Source: Bradyrhizobium ivorense (GTDB taxonomy: Bacteria; Pseudomonadota; Alphaproteobacteria; Rhizobiales; Xanthobacteraceae). From it: a stretch of 64,000 bases of DNA. Under the pieces are notes generated by a model. It was not told the DNA's origin. It ran no database searches and saw only the letters and a program-made list of their open reading frames with translations. Numbering within the stretch: the stretch's first letter is position 1; the number at the start of each line of letters is the position of its first letter. The DNA lies in contig NZ_CAADFC020000033.1 in the NCBI RefSeq assembly GCF_900696085.1, positions 62,001 through 126,000 on the forward strand, given 5' to 3'. Below are positions 17,308-26,088 of this stretch, piece by piece. The position numbers and the translations under genes are program-made.

Positions 17308-20300
17308 ATGTCGATTGCTCGGGACATTGTCAGTCGATTGACGCAACGACTCACCCATCGCAGCAGCGGACGCGCCCAAGAGCCAAGCGGTGAGAACAAC
17401 GGCGCCAATCGCCCCTCGCAAATCCTCTTTGAAACTCTTGAGCCGCGACTGCTCCTCGCCGCAGATCCCCTTGGCATCACGGCAGGTTACGCGTTCAACG
17501 AGGCCTCGGGACCCACTACGGCAGATGCATCCGGTCACGGGATCGTCGGAACGCTCACCAACGGCCCGACCTTCACGGCCGGAAAATACGGCAATGCAAT
17601 CGCCCTCGATGGCACCAATGACTTCGTGAATCTCGGCAATCCCGCCGCGCTGCAGTTCACCGGCAGCATGACCATCAGTGCCTGGGTTTTCGCCAGTTCG
17701 TTCCCCGGGGATGATGCGGCGGTCGTGTCCAAGCGCACCAGCAGCGAGTCCGGCTACCAGCTCGATCTGACTGCCGACACCGGCGTGCGCACCATCGGCT
17801 TCAAGCTGACCAGCAGTTCCGGCGGCACGATGTTCCGCTACGGCGCCACGGCGCTGCAGACCAACACCTGGTATCACATCGCCGGGGTCTACAACGCGGC
17901 AACCCAGACGCTGAATGTCTATCTCAATGGCGTGCTCGATAACGGCCAGTTGCTGGGCACGGTCACCAATTCCCAGCAGAACTCCACGGCCAATGTGAAC
18001 ATCGGCCGTCGAGCCGGCGCTACCGGCTTCGAATTCCCGGGCCGCATCGACGACGTCCGTGTCGCCGATCATGCTCTCACGCAGGACCAGATCCAGACCG
18101 ATATGGTAACGCCGCTTGGCGGGACCACGCCGCCACCGTCCGATACGACGCCGCCGAACGTTGCGCTGACGCCGCCGGCCGCGATCGTGTCGGGTACAGT
18201 CAACCTTGCGGCGACCGCCTCCGACAACGTCGGCGTCGCCGGCGTCAAATTCCTGCTCGAGGGCAACACCCAGATTGGCGCCGAAGACACGACGTCACCC
18301 TACGGGGTTTCCTGGAACACAACGACCGCATCGAACGGCATCCATTCGCTTACCGCACAGGCACGCGACGCCGCCACCAACGTGGCGACCTCGACAGCGT
18401 TCACGGTCACCGTCGACAATCAGGCGCCGACCGGAACAGTCGTCATAAACGGGAATGCGGCGGCCACCAACAACACCGCCGTCACGCTTACGCTCAGTGC
18501 GAGCGACGCAGTGACCTCCGTCACGCAAATGCGCTTCTCCAACAACGGCACGTCCTATTCGGCGGCAGAAGCCTTCGCGCCAACCAAGGCGTGGACGTTG
18601 CAGAACACGGTCGGCACCAAGACGGTCTATGTCCAGTTCAGGGACGCGGCCGGCAACTGGTCGGCCGCCGCCACCGACACCATCATTCTCGACAAGACTG
18701 CACCGACGATATCCGGGCAGACCGCGACGAATCTTACGGGGACCACCGCACAAGTCACCTGGACCACCAACGAGGCTGCGACGTCCCGCGTCGAATACGG
18801 ATTGACCACCAGCTACGGATCATCGACGACGCTCGACCCAGCTCTCGTGACGGCGCACAGCGTCGCGCTGACCGCTCTTGCTCCCAACACCACGTACAAC
18901 TATCGCGTCCGCTCGATCGACGCTGCCGGCAACGAACAAATCGGCTCGAACGGTACGTTCAAGACGGCTGCAGCGCCCGATACCATACCGCCGTCGACCC
19001 CCACCGGTCTCACCGCCACCGCAGTTTCGTCGACCCAGATCAACCTTTCGTGGAACGCGTCAACGGACAACGTTGCAGTGACCGGCTATCAGATCTTCCG
19101 CGACGGCACGCAAATCGGCACCTCGACGACGACGTCGTTCAGCAACACCGGCCTGTCGCCCGGCACGTCGTACAGCTATACGGTGCGGGCGGTGGACGCA
19201 GCCGCTAACCCGTCCGGACAATCGCAGCCCGCCAGCACCACGACGCTCACGCCCGACACGACGTTGCCGACCGCCACGATCACCGCCCCGACCGGATCGG
19301 CCACGGTTTCCGGGACGATCGCAATCCGCGCCAATGCATCCGACAACGTCGGAGTGAGCGGCGTGACTTTCCTGGTGGATAACGTCGTGGTCGGCGGAGG
19401 CGAAGACACGACGTCTCCCTACAGCGTCAACTGGGACACCACCTCGGTACCGAACGGCATTCACACGATTATCGCTCGCGCACGAGACACGTCGGGCAAC
19501 ACGGGCGATTCCCTGCCCGTCAGCATAACCGTAACCAATACCCAGCTATCCGGTTTAGTCGCCGCCTACTCGTTCGATGAGGCGACGGGAGCCGCCATCG
19601 ATTCCTCGGGCCAGGGCAATACGGCGACGCTCAACAACGGAGTTGCCCGGGTACCCGGCAAGAACGGATCGGCCGCGAGTTTTGACGGACTGAACGACTT
19701 CATTACGATTCCGAACTCTGCCTCGACCAACATTTCCGGCAATGCCCTTACGCTGTCGATGTGGATCAATCCCCAACCCCTCGCGAGCGGAGATTCCGTC
19801 GTCCTCGGAAAGTTCTGGAACACGACGATGGCGTCGCCCTACTACCAGTACGGGCTGGAGCTGAGCGGCGGCAACAAGACCGATTTCTTGGTCGGGACGG
19901 CGAGCGGACCGCTCATCGCCAGTGGGGGCACGACGCTGCCCTACAACCAGTGGACTCACCTTGCGATCACCTTCGACGGCGCGCAGGTCAGGACCTACGT
20001 CAACGGCACGCTTGTCAATACGCAAGCGCTCGTCGGGACCATTACGGCTCGCGGCAATTCGATGAACATCGGTGCGGATGCCTCGACGGGGCAATTCTAC
20101 CATGGAGCGCTCGACGACGTACGCATTTACAGTCGCGTGCTCACACAGGCACAAATACAAACCGACATGGCAACACCGGTCGGTGGGACGATCGTCGGAG
20201 CGCCGCAGGTTCTGATCGACTTCCCCGCCAATGGGGCCCAGGTGGGCGGCATCGTCAACGTGACGGCCGATGCGACCGACGACACCGGCATTGCCAGTGT

Positions 20301-23010
20301 TCAGTTCTATGTCGACAATGTCGCGATGGGCCCACCGGACACCGCCGATCCCTACGCACTGGCATGGGATACCCGCGCGACGAGCAACGGCGCGCACACT
20401 CTCACGGCGCTCGCAACCGACATCGACGGTCATTCGACGATGTCGGCGCCGGTTTCCGTCAACGTCGCGAACAGCAGCTTTTTCCAGAACACGATTCTGG
20501 CCACCGGCTTCAATCTGCCGACCGCGATCAAGTTCCTTCCCGATGGCCGCATGCTCGTGGTTGAGCTTGCCGGCACGATCAAGGTGCTGCCGCCGCCCTA
20601 CACGACGCCAAGCGCCACGCCTTTCCTGCAACTCACCAACATCGGCTCGGCAGGCGTGCAACAGGGAATCTACGACATCGCACTCGATCCCAACTTCGCC
20701 ACCAATCACTACTACTACATTTTCTACACGCTGGGGACGCCGAACGTCGATCGCTTCTCGCGCTTCACCGCGAATGCGACGCTGACCGGGACAATCGCAG
20801 GCTCCGAATTCGTCATCTATCAGGATGGCGAGACCGCCAATGCCGAACATCACGGCGGCTCCATCAACTTCAGCAACGACGGAAAGATCCTGCTCACGAC
20901 CGGCGAGCATTTCAACGCCAGCGAGGCCCAGGACCTCACCAAGCCGCGCGGCAAGATCCTGCGCTACAATATGGACGGCACCATACCGACGGACAATCCA
21001 TTCTATGACGGCGCCGGGCCGAACTTCGATGCGATCTGGGCGCTCGGTCTGCGCAATCCCTACCGCGCCTATTACGACGCGCCGACCGGGCGCCTCATCA
21101 TCGGCGACGTCGGCGGCAACGACTATTCGACCGCGATCGAGGAAGTCGACATCGGTGCGCGAGGGGCCAACTATGGCTGGCCGAACGTCGAAGCGCCAAA
21201 CAACAATCCCGCTTACACGGCACCGGCCTACTACTATCCGCACAATGGACGCGATGCGGCCATCACCGGCGGGTTCGTCTATCACGGCACCCAGTTCCCT
21301 GCCTCCTATCAAGGCAGCTACTTCTTTGCCGACTACACGCAAAACTGGATCAAGCGACTGACGTTCGACGCCAATGGCAACGTCACCGGCGTGTTCAACT
21401 TCGAGCCGGCCGACGGCTCGGTCGACGGCCCGTACGGCGACATTGTCTATTTGACCGAGGGTCCCGACGGCGCCCTCTACTATGTCGACCTCGGCTACTC
21501 GGATATCAGCGGGACTTTCGGCGTCAGCAAGATACGCCGCATCGACTTCATCAATTCCGATCTTCCTCCGGTGGCCGCCGCTTCGGCGACGCCCACGCAA
21601 GGCCAGGCCCCGCTCACCGTCAGCTTCTCCAGCAGCGGCTCATCCGATCCGGAAGGCCAGCCGCTGTCCTATCTGTGGAATTTCGGCGATGGCTCAACCT
21701 CGACACAGGCCAACCCGTCGCACACCTATGCGGTCAGCGGCCCCTATCAAGCCCGGCTCACGGTTTCTGACGGGACCAATTCGACGCTTTCGACGCCGCT
21801 TGCGATCAGCGTCGGTAACGCGCCGCTCGTCAACATCCTTTCGCCGATCAATGCCGCGATCTTCCGGGCGGGCGATGTCATCACGTTCAGCGGCAGCGCG
21901 ACTGACGCCGAGGATGGCACGCTGCCCGCCAGCGCGTATACCTGGAATATCGACTTCCTCCATGAAGGTCACGTTCATCCGGGTACGCCGATCACCGGCG
22001 TGACCAGCGGCACGTTCACCATCCCGACCAGCGGTCACGACTTCAGCGGCTTCACCCGCTACCGGATATCGCTGACGGTCACGGACTCCAGCGGACTGCA
22101 ATCCACCCAATCGGTCATCATCTTCCCCGATAAGGTCAACCTCGAGTTCGCCACTCTTCCGGCCGGCGTCACGCTGTACCTCGACGGTATCGCGCACACG
22201 GCACCCTTCACCTACGACACGCTGATCGGCTTCCATCACGAAATCGAAGCGCGCAACGCAACGGTCGGAACGACCACCTACAACTTCGTCTCCTGGTCGG
22301 ACGGCGGCGCGCAGGATCACGTGATCACCGTTCCGGTCGGAGGCGCGGCCTATACCGCGACATACAATGCCGTCACGGCGCCGGTGCCGCTGGCATTCGT
22401 GCAAGTGAACGCGGCCGTGCCGCAAACAAACCAGACTCAGGTCTCGGTGGCCTACGCCAAGCCTCAGGTCGTGGGAGACCTGAACATCCTCGTCGTCGGC
22501 TGGAACAACACCACCTCAAACGTGACCTCAGTCACCGATTCAGCGGGCAATGTCTACCAGCTCGCGGTTCCGACCGTGCGCGGAAGCGGCATCAGCCAGG
22601 CCATCTACTACGCCAAGAACATCAAAGCGGCCGCGGCCGGGACCAATACCGTGACGGTGACTTTCAGCGCGTCCACGCAGTTCGTCGATCTCCGCGCGCT
22701 GGAGTACAGCGGTCTTGATCTGGCCAACCCATTCGATGTCGGCACTTCGGCGTCGGGGACCAGCAATTCAGCCAACAGCGGTGCAGTTACGACCACAACG
22801 GCCCATGAACTGGTCTTCGCCGCCGGCACGACAATCGGCGGGTTCAGCGGAGCAGGAACGGGCTTTACGTCGCGCATCATTACCTCGCCCAACGGTGACA
22901 TCGCCGAAGACCGGTTCGTGACCGCGACGGGATCCTACAGCGGCATCGCTCCGCTCGGAGGCTCCGCGGCATGGGTGATGCAGGTCGCGACCTTCAAGGC
23001 GGTGGGCTGA
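17308..23010 (+). CDS. Giant LEPR-xLL modular surface/secreted protein with GSDH-type propeller
   Basis: A 1900-residue protein without a classical signal peptide. After a polar 40-residue N-terminus comes FETLEPRLLLAADPL (41-55), the LEPR-xLL motif found at the front of very large surface proteins. Estimated modules: LamG (55-267), two Ig-like (278-371, 372-466), two Fn3 (467-647), Ig-like (647-744), a second LamG (745-954), Ig-like (967-1054), a glucose/sorbosone-dehydrogenase six-blade propeller (about 1055-1420; AEHHGGSINFSNDGK, LGLRNPYRAYY, GANYGWP), PKD (1421-1505), further beta domains, and an unclassified C-terminal beta domain (about 1690-1900). LamG modules suggest glycan binding, and the propeller suggests PQQ-dependent oxidation. 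It is the likely cargo of the upstream export genes. AGGAGG supports the ATG at 17308. Confidence 0.88.
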   Translation: MSIARDIVSRLTQRLTHRSSGRAQEPSGENNGANRPSQILFETLEPRLLLAADPLGITAGYAFNEASGPTTADASGHGIVGTLTNGPTFTAGKYGNAIALDGTNDFVNLGNPAALQFTGSMTISAWVFASSFPGDDAAVVSKRTSSESGYQLDLTADTGVRTIGFKLTSSSGGTMFRYGATALQTNTWYHIAGVYNAATQTLNVYLNGVLDNGQLLGTVTNSQQNSTANVNIGRRAGATGFEFPGRIDDVRVADHALTQDQIQTDMVTPLGGTTPPPSDTTPPNVALTPPAAIVSGTVNLAATASDNVGVAGVKFLLEGNTQIGAEDTTSPYGVSWNTTTASNGIHSLTAQARDAATNVATSTAFTVTVDNQAPTGTVVINGNAAATNNTAVTLTLSASDAVTSVTQMRFSNNGTSYSAAEAFAPTKAWTLQNTVGTKTVYVQFRDAAGNWSAAATDTIILDKTAPTISGQTATNLTGTTAQVTWTTNEAATSRVEYGLTTSYGSSTTLDPALVTAHSVALTALAPNTTYNYRVRSIDAAGNEQIGSNGTFKTAAAPDTIPPSTPTGLTATAVSSTQINLSWNASTDNVAVTGYQIFRDGTQIGTSTTTSFSNTGLSPGTSYSYTVRAVDAAANPSGQSQPASTTTLTPDTTLPTATITAPTGSATVSGTIAIRANASDNVGVSGVTFLVDNVVVGGGEDTTSPYSVNWDTTSVPNGIHTIIARARDTSGNTGDSLPVSITVTNTQLSGLVAAYSFDEATGAAIDSSGQGNTATLNNGVARVPGKNGSAASFDGLNDFITIPNSASTNISGNALTLSMWINPQPLASGDSVVLGKFWNTTMASPYYQYGLELSGGNKTDFLVGTASGPLIASGGTTLPYNQWTHLAITFDGAQVRTYVNGTLVNTQALVGTITARGNSMNIGADASTGQFYHGALDDVRIYSRVLTQAQIQTDMATPVGGTIVGAPQVLIDFPANGAQVGGIVNVTADATDDTGIASVQFYVDNVAMGPPDTADPYALAWDTRATSNGAHTLTALATDIDGHSTMSAPVSVNVANSSFFQNTILATGFNLPTAIKFLPDGRMLVVELAGTIKVLPPPYTTPSATPFLQLTNIGSAGVQQGIYDIALDPNFATNHYYYIFYTLGTPNVDRFSRFTANATLTGTIAGSEFVIYQDGETANAEHHGGSINFSNDGKILLTTGEHFNASEAQDLTKPRGKILRYNMDGTIPTDNPFYDGAGPNFDAIWALGLRNPYRAYYDAPTGRLIIGDVGGNDYSTAIEEVDIGARGANYGWPNVEAPNNNPAYTAPAYYYPHNGRDAAITGGFVYHGTQFPASYQGSYFFADYTQNWIKRLTFDANGNVTGVFNFEPADGSVDGPYGDIVYLTEGPDGALYYVDLGYSDISGTFGVSKIRRIDFINSDLPPVAAASATPTQGQAPLTVSFSSSGSSDPEGQPLSYLWNFGDGSTSTQANPSHTYAVSGPYQARLTVSDGTNSTLSTPLAISVGNAPLVNILSPINAAIFRAGDVITFSGSATDAEDGTLPASAYTWNIDFLHEGHVHPGTPITGVTSGTFTIPTSGHDFSGFTRYRISLTVTDSSGLQSTQSVIIFPDKVNLEFATLPAGVTLYLDGIAHTAPFTYDTLIGFHHEIEARNATVGTTTYNFVSWSDGGAQDHVITVPVGGAAYTATYNAVTAPVPLAFVQVNAAVPQTNQTQVSVAYAKPQVVGDLNILVVGWNNTTSNVTSVTDSAGNVYQLAVPTVRGSGISQAIYYAKNIKAAAAGTNTVTVTFSASTQFVDLRALEYSGLDLANPFDVGTSASGTSNSANSGAVTTTTAHELVFAAGTTIGGFSGAGTGFTSRIITSPNGDIAEDRFVTATGSYSGIAPLGGSAAWVMQVATFKAVG

Positions 23011-23038
23011 ATAGTCACTGTGCAGTCACGAGCGCGCC

Positions 23039-23668
23039 TCACGACTTCGTCGCCCCGCGGACGGCCCTCGGCGCCGCGTGGCCAGCTATGCCGTACAGGA
23101 ACTGATCGACGACCATATCGGCAAACTCGGCCGGCCCGATGCCGCCCTTCGGGTCGTACCAGGTGTGGCTGAAATTCAGTGTCCCGAACAGCATCATCGC
23201 GTAGACCTTCTTGGTCCGCTTGACGATCTTGCCCTGATCGTCGAGCTGGAGCAGCAGCGTCGACACCAGATCGACGATGCGGCGCTCCAGTGACTTGATG
23301 GTCTGCTGGTCGGCTTCGCTGAGGAAGGTCAGGTCGTTGAGGATCAGCCGCTGCTCCTGCGGCGAGCGCGCATTGAGATCGACGATGGCGTGGATCGCGG
23401 CGCGAAACTGATCGAGCGTGGACGTGTGCTTGGCGATCCCCGCTTCGACGTCGGCGATCATCTGGCGCACATGCTCGTCCAGAATGGCGAACAGGATCGC
23501 TTCCTTCGAATCGAAGTAGTGATACAGCGCGCCGCGCGACAGCTTGCAGGCGTCGGCAAGGTCGGCGATCGAGGCGCGCATATAGCCCTGGCTGGCGAAC
23601 AGGTCGCAGGCAGCATCAAGAATGCCCTGATGAATGCCGTCGTAATTCTCGGAGCGCGTTCGCGCCAT
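23039..23668 (-). CDS. TetR-family transcriptional regulator
   Basis: A 209-residue repressor. The N-terminal helix-turn-helix (about 29-53) contains ASIADLADACKLSRGALYHY followed by FDSKEAIL, the TetR signature. The C-terminal ligand domain resembles those of acyl-CoA or aromatic-acid responsive TetR proteins, but the effector cannot be named. ATG 23668 is chosen over a TTG seven codons upstream because GAGAG precedes it. It is divergent from the FAD-oxidoreductase/transporter operon, and a 30-bp element in the gap recurs before the Rieske dioxygenase operon 14 kb away. It therefore probably represses both until its ligand appears. It ends convergently 28 bp from the giant gene. Confidence 0.88.
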   Translation of the reverse strand: MARTRSENYDGIHQGILDAACDLFASQGYMRASIADLADACKLSRGALYHYFDSKEAILFAILDEHVRQMIADVEAGIAKHTSTLDQFRAAIHAIVDLNARSPQEQRLILNDLTFLSEADQQTIKSLERRIVDLVSTLLLQLDDQGKIVKRTKKVYAMMLFGTLNFSHTWYDPKGGIGPAEFADMVVDQFLYGIAGHAAPRAVRGATKS

Positions 23669-23813
23669 CGACTGTCTCTCACATTCCAAGCGACGCCGCG
23701 ATCCGGCGACTCCCGCTCTCTATACTACCGCCGCGGCGATGACGTCCCGCGCCTGCACCCGCCGTTCCCCAGAACTCTTCCACCGCAGGTTCCGGCTCCA
23801 ACCTGCGACGAAA

Positions 23814-23843
23814 AATAATTTGAACGGACAGTCGGATTATAAT
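23814..23843 (+). promoter_or_regulatory. Putative TetR operator, site 1
   Basis: AT-rich 30-bp element 71 bp upstream of the FAD-oxidoreductase start. Its core in gene direction is TTTGAACGGACAGTCGGATT. It matches 23 of 30 positions with the element at 37740-37769 upstream of the Rieske operon, in the same orientation and at a similar distance from its gene. The rest of the 246-bp gap (23669-23914) shows no other clear signal apart from the GGGAGG ribosome site. Confidence 0.6.
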
Positions 23844-23914
23844 ATGCTCAGGCATCGAGAGCAAGCAAATCAGGGCACGCGGGGCCAACCCGGCGGCATC
23901 GAGGGAGGCTGTTC

Positions 23915-25228
23915 GTGGACACGCAGAGGGTCGATGCTATCGTGATCGGAGCCGGCGCCGGCGGGCTGTGCGCCGCGGCGCGGCTGGCCCATGGCGGCCT
24001 GCATACGCTGGTGGTCGACGACAAGAGCCGGCTCGGCGGACGCGCCTCGACGGAGGAGATCGACGGCTTCAAGGTCAATATCGGCGCGATCGCGATCGAG
24101 TTCGGCGGCGTGTTCGAGGAGACGTTTCACACGGTCGGCGCCCCCCTCAACATCCGCGCACCGGAGCCCGCGAGCTCCTTCTTCATCGACGGCAGGCTGA
24201 TCGACGTCGGCCGCGGCGGCTGGTCGCTGCTGCTCGGGCAACTGACAAAACAGGCCTCACGCATCCTGGAGAAATTCGCCGATGCGCGTTCCGGCAACTT
24301 GCCGGACGGACGGCAATCGACCGAGGATTGGCTGAAGGGCTACACCAGCAACGCCACCGTGCACGCGATCTTCCGCAACCTCTGCGCCGCGATCTTCGCC
24401 TGCAACGCCGCCGAACTGCCGGCCCGCGCCTTCCTCACCTATTTCACGAGCAAGGGCGCCTTCAAGAAATTCGGCTTCTGTCCGGACGGAACGATCGGCG
24501 TCTGGGAAAGTCTCGCCACCGCGATCAAGCGCAACGGCGAGGTCTGGCTCGACACCCCGGCCACCGAGATCCACACTGCCGATGGCCGCGTCACCGGCGT
24601 CACTGTTCAAAGAAACGGTGCGCCGGTTCGCATCGACACCGATCTCGTGATCAGCAATGCCGGGCCGAAAGCGACCGTCGCGCTCGCCGGCGAAGCCGCC
24701 TTCCCTGCGGATTATGTCGCAAAAGTCCGGACCGGGCTTCGTCCGGCCGCCAACATCGTCATCAACATCGCAAGCCGCGAGCCGCTGGTGAACCATCCCG
24801 GCATCGTCACCTTCGGCAAGACCCGCCGGCTCTGCAACATGGCCAACCTCTCGGCAACCTGCCCCGAACTCGCGCCGCCGGGCTGGCATCTCTATGTCGC
24901 CTATGCCGTGCCGGTGCCGGCGCTCGGCGACTTCGACTCGGACAGCGAAGTCGAGCTCGCGCTTGCCGATCTGCGCGATCAGTTCGCCAATTTCGCGCAG
25001 GCGAAAATCCTGTCGATCCGGGTGATGCGCGACGACTGGCCGGCCCAGCGAAGCTGCGCCGGCTACGATCTGCCGCGCGAGACCAGCATCGAGGGCCTCT
25101 GGTGCGTTGGCGACGCGGTCAAGCAGTACGGCAATGGCGGCACCCAGGCCTGCGCGGAGACGGCCAAGATCGTGACCGACGCGATCCTCGCCACGCGGCC
25201 GCGCCTGCCGCAGGCGAGCCGGATCTGA
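23915..25228 (+). CDS. FAD-dependent oxidoreductase, phytoene-desaturase-like
   Basis: A 437-residue flavoprotein of the CrtI/amine-oxidase superfamily. A dinucleotide fold sits at the start (IVIGAGAGGLCAAARLAHGG, residues 9-28) with RLGGRAS just after, and the C-terminal FAD segment LWCVGDAVKQYGNGGTQACA is conserved. GTG 23915 is supported by GGGAGG at 23902-23907. It is the first gene of an operon with a HAAT-type ABC transporter and an acyl-CoA synthetase, and is divergent from the TetR gene. The substrate is unknown; a role in desaturating or oxidising the imported acid, or its alcohol, is plausible. It ends 5 bp before the ATPase gene. Confidence 0.82.
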   Translation: MDTQRVDAIVIGAGAGGLCAAARLAHGGLHTLVVDDKSRLGGRASTEEIDGFKVNIGAIAIEFGGVFEETFHTVGAPLNIRAPEPASSFFIDGRLIDVGRGGWSLLLGQLTKQASRILEKFADARSGNLPDGRQSTEDWLKGYTSNATVHAIFRNLCAAIFACNAAELPARAFLTYFTSKGAFKKFGFCPDGTIGVWESLATAIKRNGEVWLDTPATEIHTADGRVTGVTVQRNGAPVRIDTDLVISNAGPKATVALAGEAAFPADYVAKVRTGLRPAANIVINIASREPLVNHPGIVTFGKTRRLCNMANLSATCPELAPPGWHLYVAYAVPVPALGDFDSDSEVELALADLRDQFANFAQAKILSIRVMRDDWPAQRSCAGYDLPRETSIEGLWCVGDAVKQYGNGGTQACAETAKIVTDAILATRPRLPQASRI

Positions 25229-25233
25229 CCGCG

Positions 25234-26088
25234 ATGCCGACGACGATCCCGATTCCGAGACCATCTGCCGCGCCGCAGCCGACGGCTGCGCCGGACAGCC
25301 TGCTCGAATTCCGCAACATCCGCGTCGTCTACGACAATGCGATCGAGGCTGTCAGAGACGTGTCGATCGCGGTGCCCGAAGGCGGCATCGTCGCCCTGCT
25401 CGGCTCCAACGGCGCCGGCAAGTCGACCTTGCTGAAGGCGATGTCCGGCATCCTCTATACCGAGGAAGGCGTGATCGAGAGCGGCAGCATCCGCTTCCGC
25501 GGCGAGGACGTGCATCACCTTGCACCCGACGAACTGGTACGGCGCGGCATCGTGCAGGTGCCGGAAGGCCGCCGCGTCTTCGCGTCGCTGACCATCGAGG
25601 AGAACCTGCAGATGGGCGGCTACACCAGGAGCAACGCGGCGGCGCGCGAGCGCCGCGACAAGGTATTTGCGCTGTTCCCGCGGCTCCACGAGCGCCGTGA
25701 CCAGATCGCAGGCTACATGTCGGGCGGCGAGCAGCAGATGCTCGCGATCGGCCGCGCGCTGATGACCGATCCCAAGCTGCTAGCGCTCGATGAGCCGTCG
25801 CTTGGGCTGGCGCCGCTGATTATCGACCGCATCTACGAGGTAATCGTCCGCCTGCGCGACGAACTGAAGATGACGGTGCTGCTGGTCGAGCAGAACGCGC
25901 AGCGCGCGCTCGATATCGCGGACTATGGCTACATTCTCGAGACCGGCCGCGTGGTGCTGGACGGCACCGCCAGGAAACTCGCCGCCAACGAGGACGTCCA
26001 GGAGTTCTATCTCGGCGTCTCCTCGTCCGGCCGCAAGAGCCTGCGCGACGTCAAGCACTACAAGCGCCGCAAGCGGTGGCTGTCGTGA
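25234..26088 (+). CDS. HAAT-type ABC transporter ATP-binding protein (LivF-like), system 1
   Basis: A 284-residue LivF-like ATPase. A 20-residue Pro/Ala-rich leader (MPTTIPIPRPSAAPQPTAAP) precedes the domain; Walker A is GSNGAGKST (57-65), the signature is MSGGEQQ, and Walker B is LLALDEPSLG. The C-terminal tail is unusually basic (GRKSLRDVKHYKRRKRWLS), which is not typical of LivF and may contact the membrane or the neighbouring acyl-CoA synthetase. ATG 25234 lies 5 bp after the FAD gene. The next gene starts in a GTGA overlap with its stop. The transporter probably imports a carboxylic acid rather than an amino acid, given the catabolic neighbours. Confidence 0.88.
   Translation: MPTTIPIPRPSAAPQPTAAPDSLLEFRNIRVVYDNAIEAVRDVSIAVPEGGIVALLGSNGAGKSTLLKAMSGILYTEEGVIESGSIRFRGEDVHHLAPDELVRRGIVQVPEGRRVFASLTIEENLQMGGYTRSNAAARERRDKVFALFPRLHERRDQIAGYMSGGEQQMLAIGRALMTDPKLLALDEPSLGLAPLIIDRIYEVIVRLRDELKMTVLLVEQNAQRALDIADYGYILETGRVVLDGTARKLAANEDVQEFYLGVSSSGRKSLRDVKHYKRRKRWLS

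Noticed and set aside
19555..21600. 681-codon antisense frame in the giant LEPR-xLL gene
   Set aside because: Arg/Asp/Val-rich shadow of a real domain protein; no start signal and no motifs.
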